DNA of 64,000 nucleotides from Lutjanus erythropterus (Eukaryota; Chordata; Actinopteri; Lutjaniformes; Lutjanidae). The position numbers and the translations under genes were made by a program. The DNA lies in contig CM034605.1 of assembly GCA_020091685.1 (NCBI GenBank), positions 15,286,635 to 15,350,634 on the forward strand, given 5' to 3'. Below are positions 17,961-30,412 of this stretch, piece after piece. Position 1 is the stretch's first letter. Each line of letters begins with the position of its first letter. The notes under the pieces are model-generated. The model did no database searches and was not told the origin of the DNA. It saw nothing but the letters and a program-made list of their open reading frames with translations.

Positions 17961-19473
17961 TTCGTTCAGCTTTGTTCCCCTGGTCATCCACACCTCTCAT
18001 GCAGTGGCTCTACCCCCTTTAGTTGATATAACAACACTGACATCTTGAATACACAACAGCTTTGTTGTTTTTGTGTTGCAAAATAAAATTCAGAAAACTT
18101 AATCTGCTGCTTTTTTGAAATACTTTGTTGAGATCATTTGACTATTATTTGATCTACTAAGTCTTATAAACCCCGAAGCTCTGACTTCTTCAGTTGATAA
18201 TCTGTATTCTGAGGTCACCTCCTGTCTTTCCCTTTTCCGTTCTTTCCTCTTAATCTCATTTTAGCATAGCAGAACGTGTGTGGTGAAGATTTTTTTTCTA
18301 AATATACCAGGACATATCAGCTTTAGACGCACCATGTATGGCTCCTGTCTGTTTGCTGTGGTTGGATTCTGATCTCATCACTGCCTCATCACTTCCTCAA
18401 GCATGCTGTGATATGTTAAGGTAATTAGCTATGCATGTGTGAGCATTATGTTTGTTTCATATGGCATTTCTAATTTTGAGCGACTCCAGTCAAGGGGATC
18501 CGGTTATCTTTATGATTAAGCATATGGTGGATGGAGGATTATTACTAAAAGCTGGCAAGCTATCCCATGCTTTCTATGTTTGTCCCTTCACTCTCTGTCT
18601 TGTAGATATATTAAAAACACGCATGCCTTCTGTAAAAGCATGCCCGGCAGGCCTCAGGCCAATCTGACGCCTGTCTACCTGTGTTAAGGAGCAACGTTGT
18701 GTCTCCAGCAAACAGATGGAGAAATCACTGTGACGGCTCTAAAAATGAGATTTTTGGGTGATGCTGCCTGCAGTAGATCGCTCTCTAATCACACCATCTG
18801 AGACCGATTGAAAAGACCATGATTGTCTGAAACTGCTCCTGCAGGCCCAGCCTATTATGGGCTCCAACAATTATAGTCATCCTCCTCCTCCTCCTCTTCT
18901 TCTTCTTTCGGCTGGCTGGTGTTTGGTGTTCAGTTTCGGAATGGGAGCGCTCAACTATGTGGGAGCCAGAACATAAAGTCTATAAATGAATGAGATTTAA
19001 TGTCAAACTGAACTTTGAATTCTCTTCACTTTTCAAGACAGGATGCATAAACTAGAATGACACTGCAACTAGTATAAAGGTTTTGAAAATTTTTCAAGAG
19101 GATGAAATAGATTTTTGACACATACTTCCATGCATTCTTTATGTTAGCGTGGACGTTAAGCAAACTTTCACTAGAGGGCGCCACACAGAGTCTGCATTAT
19201 CCCAAAGAAGAAGAAGAAGAGTATAAAGTTTCTGACAACAACAAACATGGCAATGCTTAAAGAGGTTGTAATAAAGTACCACTTGAGAGAGAAGCAAAAG
19301 TGGAGGCAGCATTTCAGTCGGCAGTGGTTTGTGTGGCCATTCATTAGATATAAAAAGTAAATAAAATGAGTTCTTCTAAGTTTGACCAAGTAAGTACACA
19401 ACAAAACAGACACAAAGTATCTACAGTAGGTACTGATTTCCTGGCAAAATTTAATTTAAACTTAGTTTGACTT
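17961..19473. other. Gene-free sequence
   Basis: Unique-looking AT-rich DNA with short (CTC)n(TTC)n near 18880-18908 and (GAA)n near 19205-19220. No supported exon, RNA gene or transposon end seen. Confidence 0.45.
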
Positions 19474-19826
19474 TTAAAGGTCAAGTATGTAGATTTATAG
19501 GGATTTATTGTCACAACATGGCAGAAGTGTAATATGTTTTAATTAGTGTATAATCACCTGAAATTAAAAGTAATTGCATTTTTATTATCTTAAAATGAGC
19601 TTTATGTCTACAGAAGGTGGAGGTACTCTTCCACTGACATGTTTCTACAGCAGCACAGAACGGACAAACCGAACACTGGCTCTTGCTACAGCCTTCTGCA
19701 TTTTTCGAGAGCTTTGCTGCCACTGTAAGTTCTCCTACATGCTTGGAAGGGGAGGGTGAGGCAACATGTTTGTAATATGTAAGCTCACCAGTAGATGCCA
19801 CTAAATCCTGCCCACTAGTCCTTTAA
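19474..19826 (-). mobile_element. TTAAAGG-ended non-autonomous element, copy 1
   Basis: 353 bp bounded by TTAAAGGTCAAGT on the left and ACTAGTCCTTTAA on the right, so the ends are inverted repeats. Internal landmarks in reverse orientation (GTAGATGCCACTAAATCCTG, TTCTCCTACATGCTTGGAAG, GTTTCTACAGCAGC) match an abundant percomorph repeat. Related copies are at 40443-40715 and, partially, 30292-30412. Confidence 0.65.
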
Positions 19827-21246
19827 AATCACTTTTTTTTTGAACCCACACTAACCTCTATTAGGCTGACGTTTCTGGGTGTGACTCACCTGAAAGATTA
19901 TGCCACAGTCTTCTGTTACAGTGGATGTTTCACCACAGTGTGCATTCAAAACTCACAGCGTGTGAGTAATGGGAACGATGAAAAGGCTTTCCTACGTGCC
20001 AGCATGAGTTGATTAGTTTTTTAAGCTTTTATTTGATGTTTCAGTAATGTTTAATTTCTACCGACTCTGTCTCAAGCTAATGCCGTTGAGTCATTATTGA
20101 ACCAAAGATAGCTCTAAAATCAGATTAGCAAAGAGGGGCATGTCAGGGTGCACAGTCCTGAATAACATCTCATTTATTCCTGATGAAAGCTAGATTTTGG
20201 TATGTGGGACTATACACAGGCATCACAGAAGAGCTGTCTTCCTCTTTGAGCTGTTTAAGATTCTCCAGTCTCTGCTGATGTCACCCTTGAATGGGAACAA
20301 ATTTTGAAGTCTTAAAAGTTGGATTTGAGAAAGTAAGAAAAAGATAAAGAGCGAGAGAAAAGATAGAGCTGGAGTTTGGTCAAACGTATAATACTTAAGA
20401 GAAAAAATCTGATCAACGTGGACCCGACCGAGAAGCAAAGTGCAAGCATCCATAAATCAGTGTCTTTTACACAACAAAACAAGAATTGGATTTAAGTCAT
20501 ACTATTTGACAGCAGATTGACTGGCTGCTATACTCAGATTAATAGTTTTTATTCCTCTCCTCAGAATTGTGTTCTGAAAATCTATGCAACTTATTCATGC
20601 TATCGATTTACACTGGACGCTCAGAGAGAGAGACAGAATCGTCCTTTGACTTTTTCCATCTTAAACCTTGATGTGATCATGATGTGCTGGTAAATACTAG
20701 ACATACAACTGTGTGTCTATCATATGTCCCTGTTGCATTGATTTAAAATCATCAGAGACAACACCTGAGAGAGATAATGTCGTCCATAACTATGTCTCCC
20801 GTATTTTTTGCCAGTTACATTTGAATTGATTGGTCTGCTGTTCAGCGAGGCTGACCAGGGGAGGGTGGTCAGACAGAATCTGAACAGTGTGCTGCAAGGG
20901 TGACAGAGAACAGCATGAGTCTTGGAGAATAAACAACAGGCATGACTGCAGATGCAAAAAATAGCAAAACTGATAAATAATGGCTCAAAGCAATGCATAG
21001 ACTAACCGGTAGCAGAGTATATGATCTGGCAGAGTGGAGGTGACAGGGCTGAGGGTTTTCCAGAGGCTTAATTATTGAGATGAGATGCAGTTGGTGTGGC
21101 TCTGCTCTGTCTCCAGCACACCTGTCTCCACTCGCACAATCAGATACACACACGGGAAGAGAGAGGGAGAGGGTTATCGAGGCACGAGAGGTGGAGGGCA
21201 AGACATGCGGTATGTGTAAACTGTTAATTACTTTTACCTGACTATA
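19827..21246. other. Gene-free sequence
   Basis: No gene recognised. The 145-codon minus frame at 20869-21306 overlaps the MITE at its upper-coordinate end and resembles no known protein. Confidence 0.45.
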
Positions 21247-21469
21247 GACCCTTTTCACAGCAGCCATGTTGACATGAAACAGTGGGCTAAACACAGGTGT
21301 TTCCAATGATACTAATTAAGGTTTCATTCCATTCGTGTCAATCATATTCATAGTACTGCTGCTGTGCAGGCTGGCTCACAAGGCTGTGCTACACTAAATG
21401 GAACAGGACCTTCATTTGCATCATTGCATGTACCTATTTTATAGAAAAATGGCTGCAATGAAAAAGCTC
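21247..21469. mobile_element. TA-flanked MITE, copy 2
   Basis: 223-bp element with 21-bp terminal inverted repeats matching at about 17 of 21 positions: GACCCTTTTCACAGCAGCC at the left, and GAGCTTTTTCATTGCAGCC as the reverse complement of the right end. It is flanked by TA at 21245-21246 and 21470-21471. The inner arms share the CAGGTGTTTCCAATGATACT and CTACACTAAATGGAA segments with copy 1 at 10359-10585. Confidence 0.75.
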
Positions 21470-21471
21470 TA

Positions 21472-23009
21472 TTTCAGCCATTTTCCATTACTTTGACTAA
21501 CTGTTTAGACCTCTCTGCTAACTTGCAAATGGGTTTTCATGCACTGACAACATAGTGTTCAGGTGGAATGGTGTCTATTTATATGAATAGGGTTCATTTG
21601 CTATTTGCAACCGGGTGTAAATAGCATTTGCCTTTTTGAATGAAGTCATAATTTCCAGTTTTTCAGATGAGTTGTGTTTTATAATGTTACCAGTATAGAC
21701 CTGCACCCCTGGAAACTCCAGAAGCACCTGGGGTTCAAGTAGGCCTATGCCTGGCTGGTCATCGCTGTTGTATAATATATGTAGCCTACCTATGCACAAA
21801 TATATGGAAAGAAAAATGTATATGAATATATTGTCACAGCAATATGCACAAACACATTTTTCAACCCACACACAGCCACAGGAATGGCAGGTCATAAGCA
21901 CCTTTCAAAAAACCTTTTTACATGATGTATGCACGAGGTGTGCAGCACGTAGATGTATTTTCATCATAAACATGAGATGGAGTAGGACATGTCAATGTTT
22001 ATTTTCACTGACCTCTGAGTGTAATTGAAATGATTTACAATGACAGTAGTGCAACTCAATCAGTTCAGTCATGCTGAAGCCATTATATCCATTTACAGAC
22101 AAGAGCAGCTGTAAAATTCAGACAAAAGAGACAGCAACAGTGAGAGATTGTTGTTGGGAGCAGGGAGTCACAAATTGGATTCAGGAAGAGAGAACAACCA
22201 ATCACAGACACCTTTATCAATTTAATTGCACTGAAGCACCTGTGAGGCAAGCACACACACAAGACACACGCTCACATGTGCTCAAATAGTTAGTGAAAGG
22301 TTGCCTTCCTCATCTCTGTGACAGCCAATGTGTGTGCACACCAAAGTGTCCTTGAACAGGATAAAACCCTTCAGTAGCTGCAGATGGTCGACCCAGTAAA
22401 ACAGACATGCACAAATGTCTCCTGGGAAAGCATGAAGAAAACAAATCCAGAATTACACAGTGTGCAAGACAGTGCAACAAACACAATTAGTTTCTCCCTC
22501 TTCTAAAAAAAAACATACCAATGTCAGTCTTGTGAGACTGTTATAACACTTGTATGAATTTACAAAAAAACCTATGCTGAATTGAATATCTGACCTGCTG
22601 CATGTAAGTCAACGTATGCAGGTGCCAAAATTAGCAGCAGCAACCAGCCAAACGCTTGTAAAGTCCAAATATGCAGCAGGTGGATTTGCTTCACTCACCA
22701 GCCAAAAGAACAGTGGCAATGTATTGAGTAAAATGTGAGCATTCACAAGCCATTTGGCTGGATAAATAAGTCAATTTTGGACCCTGTTTATAGTGACGAT
22801 TAGATGTACCAGTGCAAACAGCCTGGTACGGTTGGGGCCATGTGGCTTCATATATTGCTTGCAATGTGCTTGAATTATTTAAACATAGACTTTGTGAATG
22901 CTGCCATGTTTCATGTAAAAGCACATGTGATATGATCTCCAGGGCAAATGGACTGTCTCTGGTGTCTATTTTGCAAAAAGTGATTGTAACAGAGAGAGAT
23001 TAAAGCTTT
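21472..23009. other. Gene-free sequence
   Basis: No exon, RNA gene or clear transposon seen. Short frames here have no recognisable product. Confidence 0.45.
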
Positions 23010-23250
23010 GTTTTTTAAACTTCACACTTTTTCTTTTTCCCCTTCAGAAGCCCACAATTCATCAATCATTAACAGTGATTAGTGAAGCAACTTATTAAAA
23101 AGGATCAAAGTAGATTTTTGGTGAAACAAAGCTCAACACAATAGCATCAGGAAACTCTTGTTAATTTCCTCAACATAAATACATTTTATTCAACTTAGTT
23201 TTTTTTTAAACATTAAATGAAGGTAGAAGCCACATACTTGGAGTTCAGAC
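23010..23250. mobile_element. hAT-related remnant
   Basis: Contains CCCCTTCAGAAGCCCACAAT and TCAATCATTAACAGTGATTA, then GTGAAGCAA. These parallel the element fragment at 17750-17840 in the same order. Neither end is preserved clearly. Confidence 0.35.
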
Positions 23251-25388
23251 AAAACACTGAAAACTGCTTTAAATAAAAACAAAACTTGAGTATGAAGTAT
23301 TAATTAAGAGACTTTAGGACTTTCTTTTTTTTAGGACGATTCTTAAAAGAAGGAAAATACTTTACATTTTTTTGATCAACAGCTTCTCTGAAAGTTTGAT
23401 GTAGTTAGTGGCTCTTTTGCTGTCAATCACCAGTCAGTCAGTCAGTCAGTCACCAGTCTTCCTGGTGGGCATAAAACAACCCTGACTTATTTAGCTGTTT
23501 CTGGTGAAACATTTTGATCTTGAATTGTGGGAACATCATGAGATGAGGTGTTTAATTCAAAAGCACCTTGTCCTGTGAAATAGCCTCATTACTTTTTCTT
23601 GTTAGATTGCTTCCTCTCACAGCTCGAAGGCATCCTTTGGCTTTCTTTCAGTGTAAACCCATAATGATTGTGGAAAACGTGGACACACAACTTATTATAC
23701 TACATTGCATTTTTCCATTGCAGGTTTTATGTTGATCACTGCAGTTTGTGGGACTGTTTGTCTCATGCCAATAAATAGCAGCAGTGTGAAGCTGTTTTTG
23801 TTGAGAGTGTCACAGAGATATTGATTCAATTCACTGGTCATTTCTCAGGTTTTTTGTGCCGTTTCTTTACAGACAGTTTAATTGTGTTTATCAGTAAGCT
23901 AAGAGTTGAACCCACTTTTCTTCTTCACTATTAAATATGATCCCCTTTAAGGCATTTTAGCAGCTTTTTGAGTGTTACAACTCTTACTTAGGAATTGATT
24001 ATGTTGCCTCTGGGTGTCTTTTATAGTAATTACCCCAAATTGTTTAAATATTGACTGTCAGACCTTCTTGCAGTGGAAACTGCTGATACTAAAATTGTGT
24101 AATTGCCTTGTTGGTTGTAGTTTTTGTACACACAATTTCACCAAATATTTTAAACTCTTAAGTGGCAGTATTCCATATGGTGCAGTCCTTGATCTGACTG
24201 CAGACAAATCAGTCGTTTCTCAAATCAGATCTTTAAGACAAACTTTCCATACTAATAAAACTGATAATGGTTGTGTTAGATTAGGATTAACGATAGATAA
24301 TAGTACTGGTGGCACTGAGTTGGTCTCCTTTTTTCTGTAGTTTAAACCAAAGATTTGACCTTTTAGGAACATGATTAGTAATGCACACATTATCTTCCTG
24401 AATAGATATATTGCTTAGCCTTATATTCATAGGTAATGGGGGTTATACACCAGGAAAGAATATATATGAAGTATCACCTATGTCATATTATCAGCCTTGA
24501 GGGCAGCTCTCATCTTCTTAAAATGAAAGGGCTGCAACAGAAAGACATGCAGAACAATATAGATAAATATGTGGCAAAAATTTGGAAATAAAACATCTTC
24601 AGAAGGAAGAACATGCAATATAGCTCGATTCCTTTGATTATGAAAGCATGGAAAGGCAGCATGAGAGGGGGAGACAGACAAAAAGAGACAAGACAAGATC
24701 ATTAATGAATGGAGAATAAATGAGATGGGTACAAGGAAAGCTTGTCTGTTCAGCATGATTGTTACAAGAAAAGCAAAAGGGGAGAAACAGGTCTAAACTG
24801 TCTGCATTCTTCCCTCATCATTTGGCATCATTGATTTTTCTGCGCTTAACAGTTGCTCTGCAGCTCCATTGATTATGCAACCTGACTTTGCACAGGATGG
24901 TGAAGAGCAGTAACGGTGCAGGATTATCAAGTTGAAGGGCAGAAGCTATTTTCAATATTTGTCTCTGTGGAACAATACACAATTGCTGTGCATTGATTTG
25001 TTGATAATTTATATAACCACAGCCACAGAGGCAATATTACATATATTTTATTGTATTTAATAGAACTGATACATTCAGTGGTTTCCTCAAATAAATATCC
25101 TGGTATATGCTGTAAAACAGCACCTTAAATGGTTGGTCGACAAACGAGAAGGCATTTACTGTAGGAACTATGTGAAACAAATGCATTTCACATGGAGTTA
25201 ATACTCTTGCCGGAGGCATCTGGAAGGCTTTCCTGCTGCCTTTTTTCTGTCTCTATCAGCATGAGCGGGGCTTTAAAACTGGCATTTGAACAAGTACTTA
25301 GGTATGTGTCTGTCCTACTGCACAGCAGACCTCTCAGCAGCACAGCACGTAAGCCATTAAGGCTTCAGATGCAGCCATCCACCTCCAA

Positions 25389-25390
<2 letters not shown>
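23251..25390. other. Gene-free sequence with short tandem repeat
   Basis: A (CAGT)5 tract lies at 23431-23450. Otherwise no gene is recognised. The 108-codon frame at 24014-24340 and the 92-codon minus frame at 24478-24756 resemble nothing known. Confidence 0.45.

Positions 25391-25391
<1 letters not shown>

Positions 25392-25438
<47 letters not shown>
25392..25438. repeat. (CA)n microsatellite
   Basis: Uninterrupted CA dinucleotide run of about 47 bases. The His/Thr-rich frame crossing it is an artefact of the repeat. Confidence 0.97.
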
Positions 25439-25439
<1 letters not shown>

Positions 25440-27268
25440 ACCCCAACTGATGGAGCTCATCCAGAACAAATTCCATCTCTAATGAATCAATCTGAACCCT
25501 GCAACGTGAGCTGTAAAATTCTAAATTATTTTTTGTTGTTGTCGCAGCTTTGAAGAGGCTGTTTTGCTTGTGTGAAATTACCTGTAATGAGACAGATATT
25601 ATGAGAGGCTGTTAATGTCAGGGAACAATTTCAAACTGATATGTTCTCATTCACTGAAAAACAAGCTGAGAAAGTCAGAAAAACAAGCAAAATGTCTGCA
25701 CATATAGTATTTTAAGATGATTCTTACGTATGTGGGCTACATATAAACAGTCTTGAGGTATTTTCGAGATAAACAACAAATATAAATATGCATTCATATC
25801 CTCCCACTCCCCGACTATTAAATATATATGCACACACTTGGGAATAAAATGCTATGAGCAAGATATGGAATTTCTCTAAAGAAGTCTGTCAATGCAGGAA
25901 TCCCCAAGAGTGTGCTGGCTATCCACTGCTGCCCTGGAGTGAATCCCTGCGCCAGCTCTTTTTATACACTCCCTCCTCACTGAGGTCATGATATGCCACA
26001 GGAAATATAATGATCTGCTTCATATTTCTGTGTTCTGCTCAAGCAGCTCATATTTGTGTCCACTGGCCAAGATGGGGGCCTCAGATGTTTCTGTGGTGAC
26101 ATCAGTCTATACCAACCTTATTTTGAGTATTGAGAGTGGGCCCGCTTTTCAAAGTTGAAAGAAGCTCAGTCACTAAAAAGCTCAACATCATTTGAAGCAT
26201 TTAATCTGAAAAACATCCAAAGTGTGTGATGTATTCTGGCAGCAGATTGTTGCTAAATTATTTGCAACACTCTGTGCAGGTGTTGATGTTTAGTATACTG
26301 TAAGTGGCTTATATATTATAAATTTTGAATAGCATATATTGGAGCCCGGAAGGCTAAACATTGCAGACAAAAATACCACAGCAAGACTGATTGTTAAAAG
26401 GATCCCTTGAACTATTTAATGAAAAATGCATTTTCCAAGTTAATCCTCTGCCCCTCTATTAATTGTTCACGGATCTCTTGTTGAATGTTAAATATGTGTG
26501 CGCCCGTAGCTGGAAATCCCAGAGTTAACATAGACAGGTGCCAGGCCTGGTTCAAGGGTGCAAAAGCACATTTTAGCAATAATTCTGCTGTATCTCACCC
26601 CGTACATGGTCACATGGTTTATGTTACACAACAGCGTTTGCACTGCGATTCATTTCAAGGATAAAAACAAAGTTGGAAATGAGATGAGCCTGCATGGTAA
26701 TCAGATGTCTCCTTCGTAAATATGATATGAAATATGTAAATATGTAATTTTAACTGACCAGTTTGATGAGTATAGAGCTGTGTATGGTTATACTGTAGCA
26801 GCCTGGTGTTGTTGGCTGTAGATTTATCAGTACTGTCTCTTTTTACAGGTTTCTTTCTTTTGTGGTACGCCACGGAGCTTATCCAACAAATGCTGTCTCC
26901 ACGTGACCATGTGTGGGCTAATGCATCACAGAAAAGAATAAGCTTGAACATATGCTGGTGGATGACAATTTTTGGGTGGTACGAAGTTTCTCTACGTAAT
27001 CCCCTGTGGTAATTGTGTACATGCTGTTATCTATAAATTATAAACCCACACTTAACTGTCACCTAGTGTGTGTGACTAGCAGAGCAATATTATGGTAAGA
27101 AGTGCATCAGTACGAGACACAGAGGGGCATGCGAACAGGTTGGAAAACCTCTTTCAAAAATCACATTAACATTTATAACCAGTTAATAACTAAACATATA
27201 ACCAGTCCTCTATGAGGATATTTAAAGATCTAATATTGTTTATTCTAAATTTCTGTTTTTTAGCTGTC
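25440..27268. other. Gene-free sequence
   Basis: No gene or clear element. The frames at 26655-26951 (-) and 26806-27012 (+) overlap each other on opposite strands and match no known family. Confidence 0.45.
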
Positions 27269-27276
27269 TTTTAATG

Positions 27277-27742
27277 CAGTGGTTCTCAAACTTTTCAACT
27301 TGACGCCCCCAGAAAAACCAGATTGGTGTTCGTGACTCCCATCCCAATCCCTGTCTGCCCAAGACTGTCCAGGAATTGCACTACATCACATGAAAGCTAC
27401 CAAACTCATATTATATTACCAGTACAGGTGATATAATGTAAAAACCATTCCCCCCTCATTCCCATCATGCTTGCTGAGTGTTACGTTTGCTATTTTATAT
27501 TATTATTAAGCAAATTGTATTTTTTTGTCTGCTGTATTTTGCACATATTTGAGTTCTTGCTCTTTATGTTGGATATCATTAAGAGGCTGATGTCACTGAG
27601 AGCTGATTCCTGGTTCTCATTCCATGCTGCCGGCCACAATATGTTATTTTATTTTATTTTATTCTTCACAACCATCTGACGACCCCTGGAAATTATCATG
27701 TGACCCTCTTGGGGCTGCTGATTCCCAGGTTGAGAACCTCTG
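27277..27742. mobile_element. Complete hAT MITE with 8-bp target-site duplication
   Basis: A 466-bp element with classic hAT ends: CAGTGGTTCTCAAACTTTTC at the left and GGTTGAGAACCTCTG at the right. Flanking octamers TTTTAATG (27269-27276) and TTTCAATG (27743-27750) match at 7 of 8 positions, the expected 8-bp hAT duplication. The interior has no transposase and includes short (TTTTA)n near 27645-27665. Confidence 0.85.
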
Positions 27743-28079
27743 TTTCAATGAACCACTTATCCATTAGCCTGAGACCTTTGCAGACTAAATGTCATGGGTG
27801 AGATGAGGGATTGCGGTTAGCTCAGACATGTTTGTAATAACAGGAAAAGCAGGACATAGAGGACTGAATGGTACAGATGTTTTTAGAAAAAAAAATGACT
27901 GGAGGAGTTTCAATTTGTAATAGCAGCTGCTGTAAATGGATGGCTTCATATCTAAATGAGAATAGGTCAATTCGCAAAGGTTGCTAAAAAGAATGGCGAG
28001 TGCTAGTGTCAGACCGTACGTTACCTAGGTCATGTGACATAAACATTTTGTGAAACACATAGTGGCACCAAAACCACAT

Positions 28080-28415
28080 TATGCTGTGTTAAGTTACATT
28101 ACATTAGGTTATATTTGTGCAATGCTGCTTAACATTGCATACTGTTATGCCACTTTAATATTACCTTGCATTACATTATGTTATGTTGTGTTGCATTGTG
28201 TAGGGTTACATTACACTGCGTTGTGTTGCTGTTGCGTTGCATAACATTACGTTACATTGCACTGAACTACGTTGTATCACACTGTATTACATTACCTTGT
28301 GTTACCTTGTATTACATTATGTTGCATTATGTTATGTTGCGTTGCACTAGGTTGTGTTACGTTGCATTACATTACATTGCATTATGTTACATTGCATTAA
28401 GTTTCGTCGGGTTGC
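28080..28415. repeat. Degenerate pentanucleotide array (TTRYR units)
   Basis: About 330 bases built from five-base units such as TTACA, TTGCA, TTATG, TTGTG, TTACG and TTACC. The period is almost always kept while the last three bases vary. The open frames on both strands (28050-28462 + and 28387-28761 -) arise from this periodicity and are not genes. Confidence 0.85.
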
Positions 28416-30291
28416 AATGCATTGTTTTGGTATACGCCATGTTGTGTTGCCAAGTCATGTGATGTGTCATATAAGTCATGTACATAACTATGTGACTTAA
28501 AACTTTACAAGTTAGGGCTTTGACTTTGATGCGGGCCATGAACCTGGTCTTCTGGGTCAAAGTATTATGTCCTATGTTGCTGATGATTACTACAGCCACT
28601 GGAGGTTGCTGCTTAACAATAAACATAATCTGCTGCTTGCACAGACAACCTAGCCTATACATCATTTTTCTGGTGAGGACAGGCTGTATTTGTCTCAGAA
28701 ACCTCAAAAACACATTTTTTTTCACAATGACTGATGAAAGAAATGCTAATACAAAATGCACTCTCTTCTGTATTCTGTTTCACTCAGAAATATGTCACAT
28801 TGCTGAAGCTAAAGATGGTCTAACTGCTATTTCACTGTCTTTATTTTCCCACCACCAAAATGTATCTGTATTCCAAACCTGTTTGTGATTTTAATTAGAT
28901 TAGATGCTGCGGCATCAGAGGAGAAATGGCACATTTCATTAACAAAGCAAATAAAGCAGCAAGAGCTTTTGCAGGGCTTTTGCAGTTTAATGAGAAGAGT
29001 TTAACCGACTTCAAGCTGCAGACAAACTGAGTTTTATTTCTGTTCACTGGACAAAGCTTGCCAGGGAATCTTAGATGACACATGCAGAGGCAGAGAGAGA
29101 CGTTTGCATACAGAAACCCACACAGTGATGAACATCTCTAATGAGGCTTTCAAACCGGTGTGTTCGAGAGCAGCGGTGTATCCCTGTACTCGGAGCAAGA
29201 TGCTGTACTCCCACACACATAAGCTGGAAAAAATAGTTTGAAAGTGTATTTTCTAGTATATTTTTCCTCATTTTTAACAAGTCAGAACATGATATCCATA
29301 AGAACAGATAAGGTGGAACGAGGGAGCGCTCCCAGAATCAGAAATTGATCATGATAAGCAGTAATGAAATTCACTGAGTTGTACACTGAGTATTGATTTT
29401 CTCTCCTGTAACACGGTGTGCAGAGTCGTCTCCAGTCATATTTAAGCCTCTCCTTGACAGTCATTGATGGTTGTATGTGCAAATAGGAGGTGTCTATATC
29501 GTCAGTGTGTACTGCAGAGCACTCACAGGGGACCTGCTTTTTCCATGTTCGTGCTATAGCTCCATTAATCAATTCTCCAATAAGCATAGGGCTTGTCTTG
29601 CAACACCCTTCAAGTTCTACTTTCTCCCTCAGTTCAGCTCTCTTTGTAGCTTTTATCCTCTTTTTCAGTGGTTTTATCTTTCTTTTATTATCTTCTGTGC
29701 CCAACTTTTACTTCTTTTTAACGATTAAAACTTTGGGAGAAATGTGGTGTAGCCTTGTGCCGTTTGACACTGGGCTGTAATTTCTGTGTTCACTGTACTA
29801 CTGTTAAAAACAAAGTAAAACCGCTCCTTTTGATCATTTACTGTTAACAGCGTGGGCATTTACATTGTCCTGAGGAAGATCCACTGTGGACTGAAATGTT
29901 GTCCTTGTGTTCATAATAGTGGTGGGTTCAAACAAAGTGAACCGCAGGCTGTCCTTTAATGAATGATTCTCTGGCTTAAACCGACAGTGCATGAACACAC
30001 ATCACACTGCTACTGCCCGACTAAGTGACTGTTTCCTGAAAATATATGTTGACTTGGATGTAAAACAGAAATGCAAAGTGAATTTGATTGCACCATTCAT
30101 GAAAGATTTATAGCTTGTAACAAATGGCTTTATTAAAGGTTTTTAATCATTTTCTGATGGCTTGTCGATCACTTAATAATAACAACATCTGGGTTTCCAG
30201 GTTGTGAAAAATGATGAATGATCCTCTATTTAGTAATGCTGCAGTAATACATGTCTGATCTACTGTACTGATGAGTTTGTCATTGTCTAAT
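28416..30291. other. Gene-free sequence
   Basis: The 140-codon minus frame at 29282-29704 and the 122-codon plus frame at 28520-28888 resemble no known protein and lack exon-like context. No element ends seen. Confidence 0.4.
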
Positions 30292-30412
30292 GGGCTACTG
30301 TAGAAACATGGTGATGCAAAATGCCAGAGGACCCGTGTCCTCTGCAGATAAATGGCTCTAATGTAACAAAAACACAACAATACTTATTTTCAAGCAATTA
30401 TACATGGACGAC
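30292..30412 (+). repeat. Partial copy of the TTAAAGG-ended element
   Basis: GGGCTACTGTAGAAACATGG, AGAGGACCCGTGTCCTCTGC and ACTTATTTTCAAGCAATTAT, in that order, correspond to the right half of the family at 19474-19826 and 40443-40715. Both ends are missing. Confidence 0.5.

Noticed and set aside
20869..21306. 145-codon minus-strand open frame
   Set aside because: Its upper-coordinate end lies in the MITE at 21247-21469; the translation has no known motif.
28050..28761. Open frames on both strands (98 and 124 codons)
   Set aside because: Produced by or running into the pentanucleotide array; Cys/Tyr/Leu-rich low-complexity translation.
29282..29704. 140-codon minus-strand open frame
   Set aside because: Basic N-terminus looks protein-like, but I recognise no family and overlapping frames occur on the other strand.
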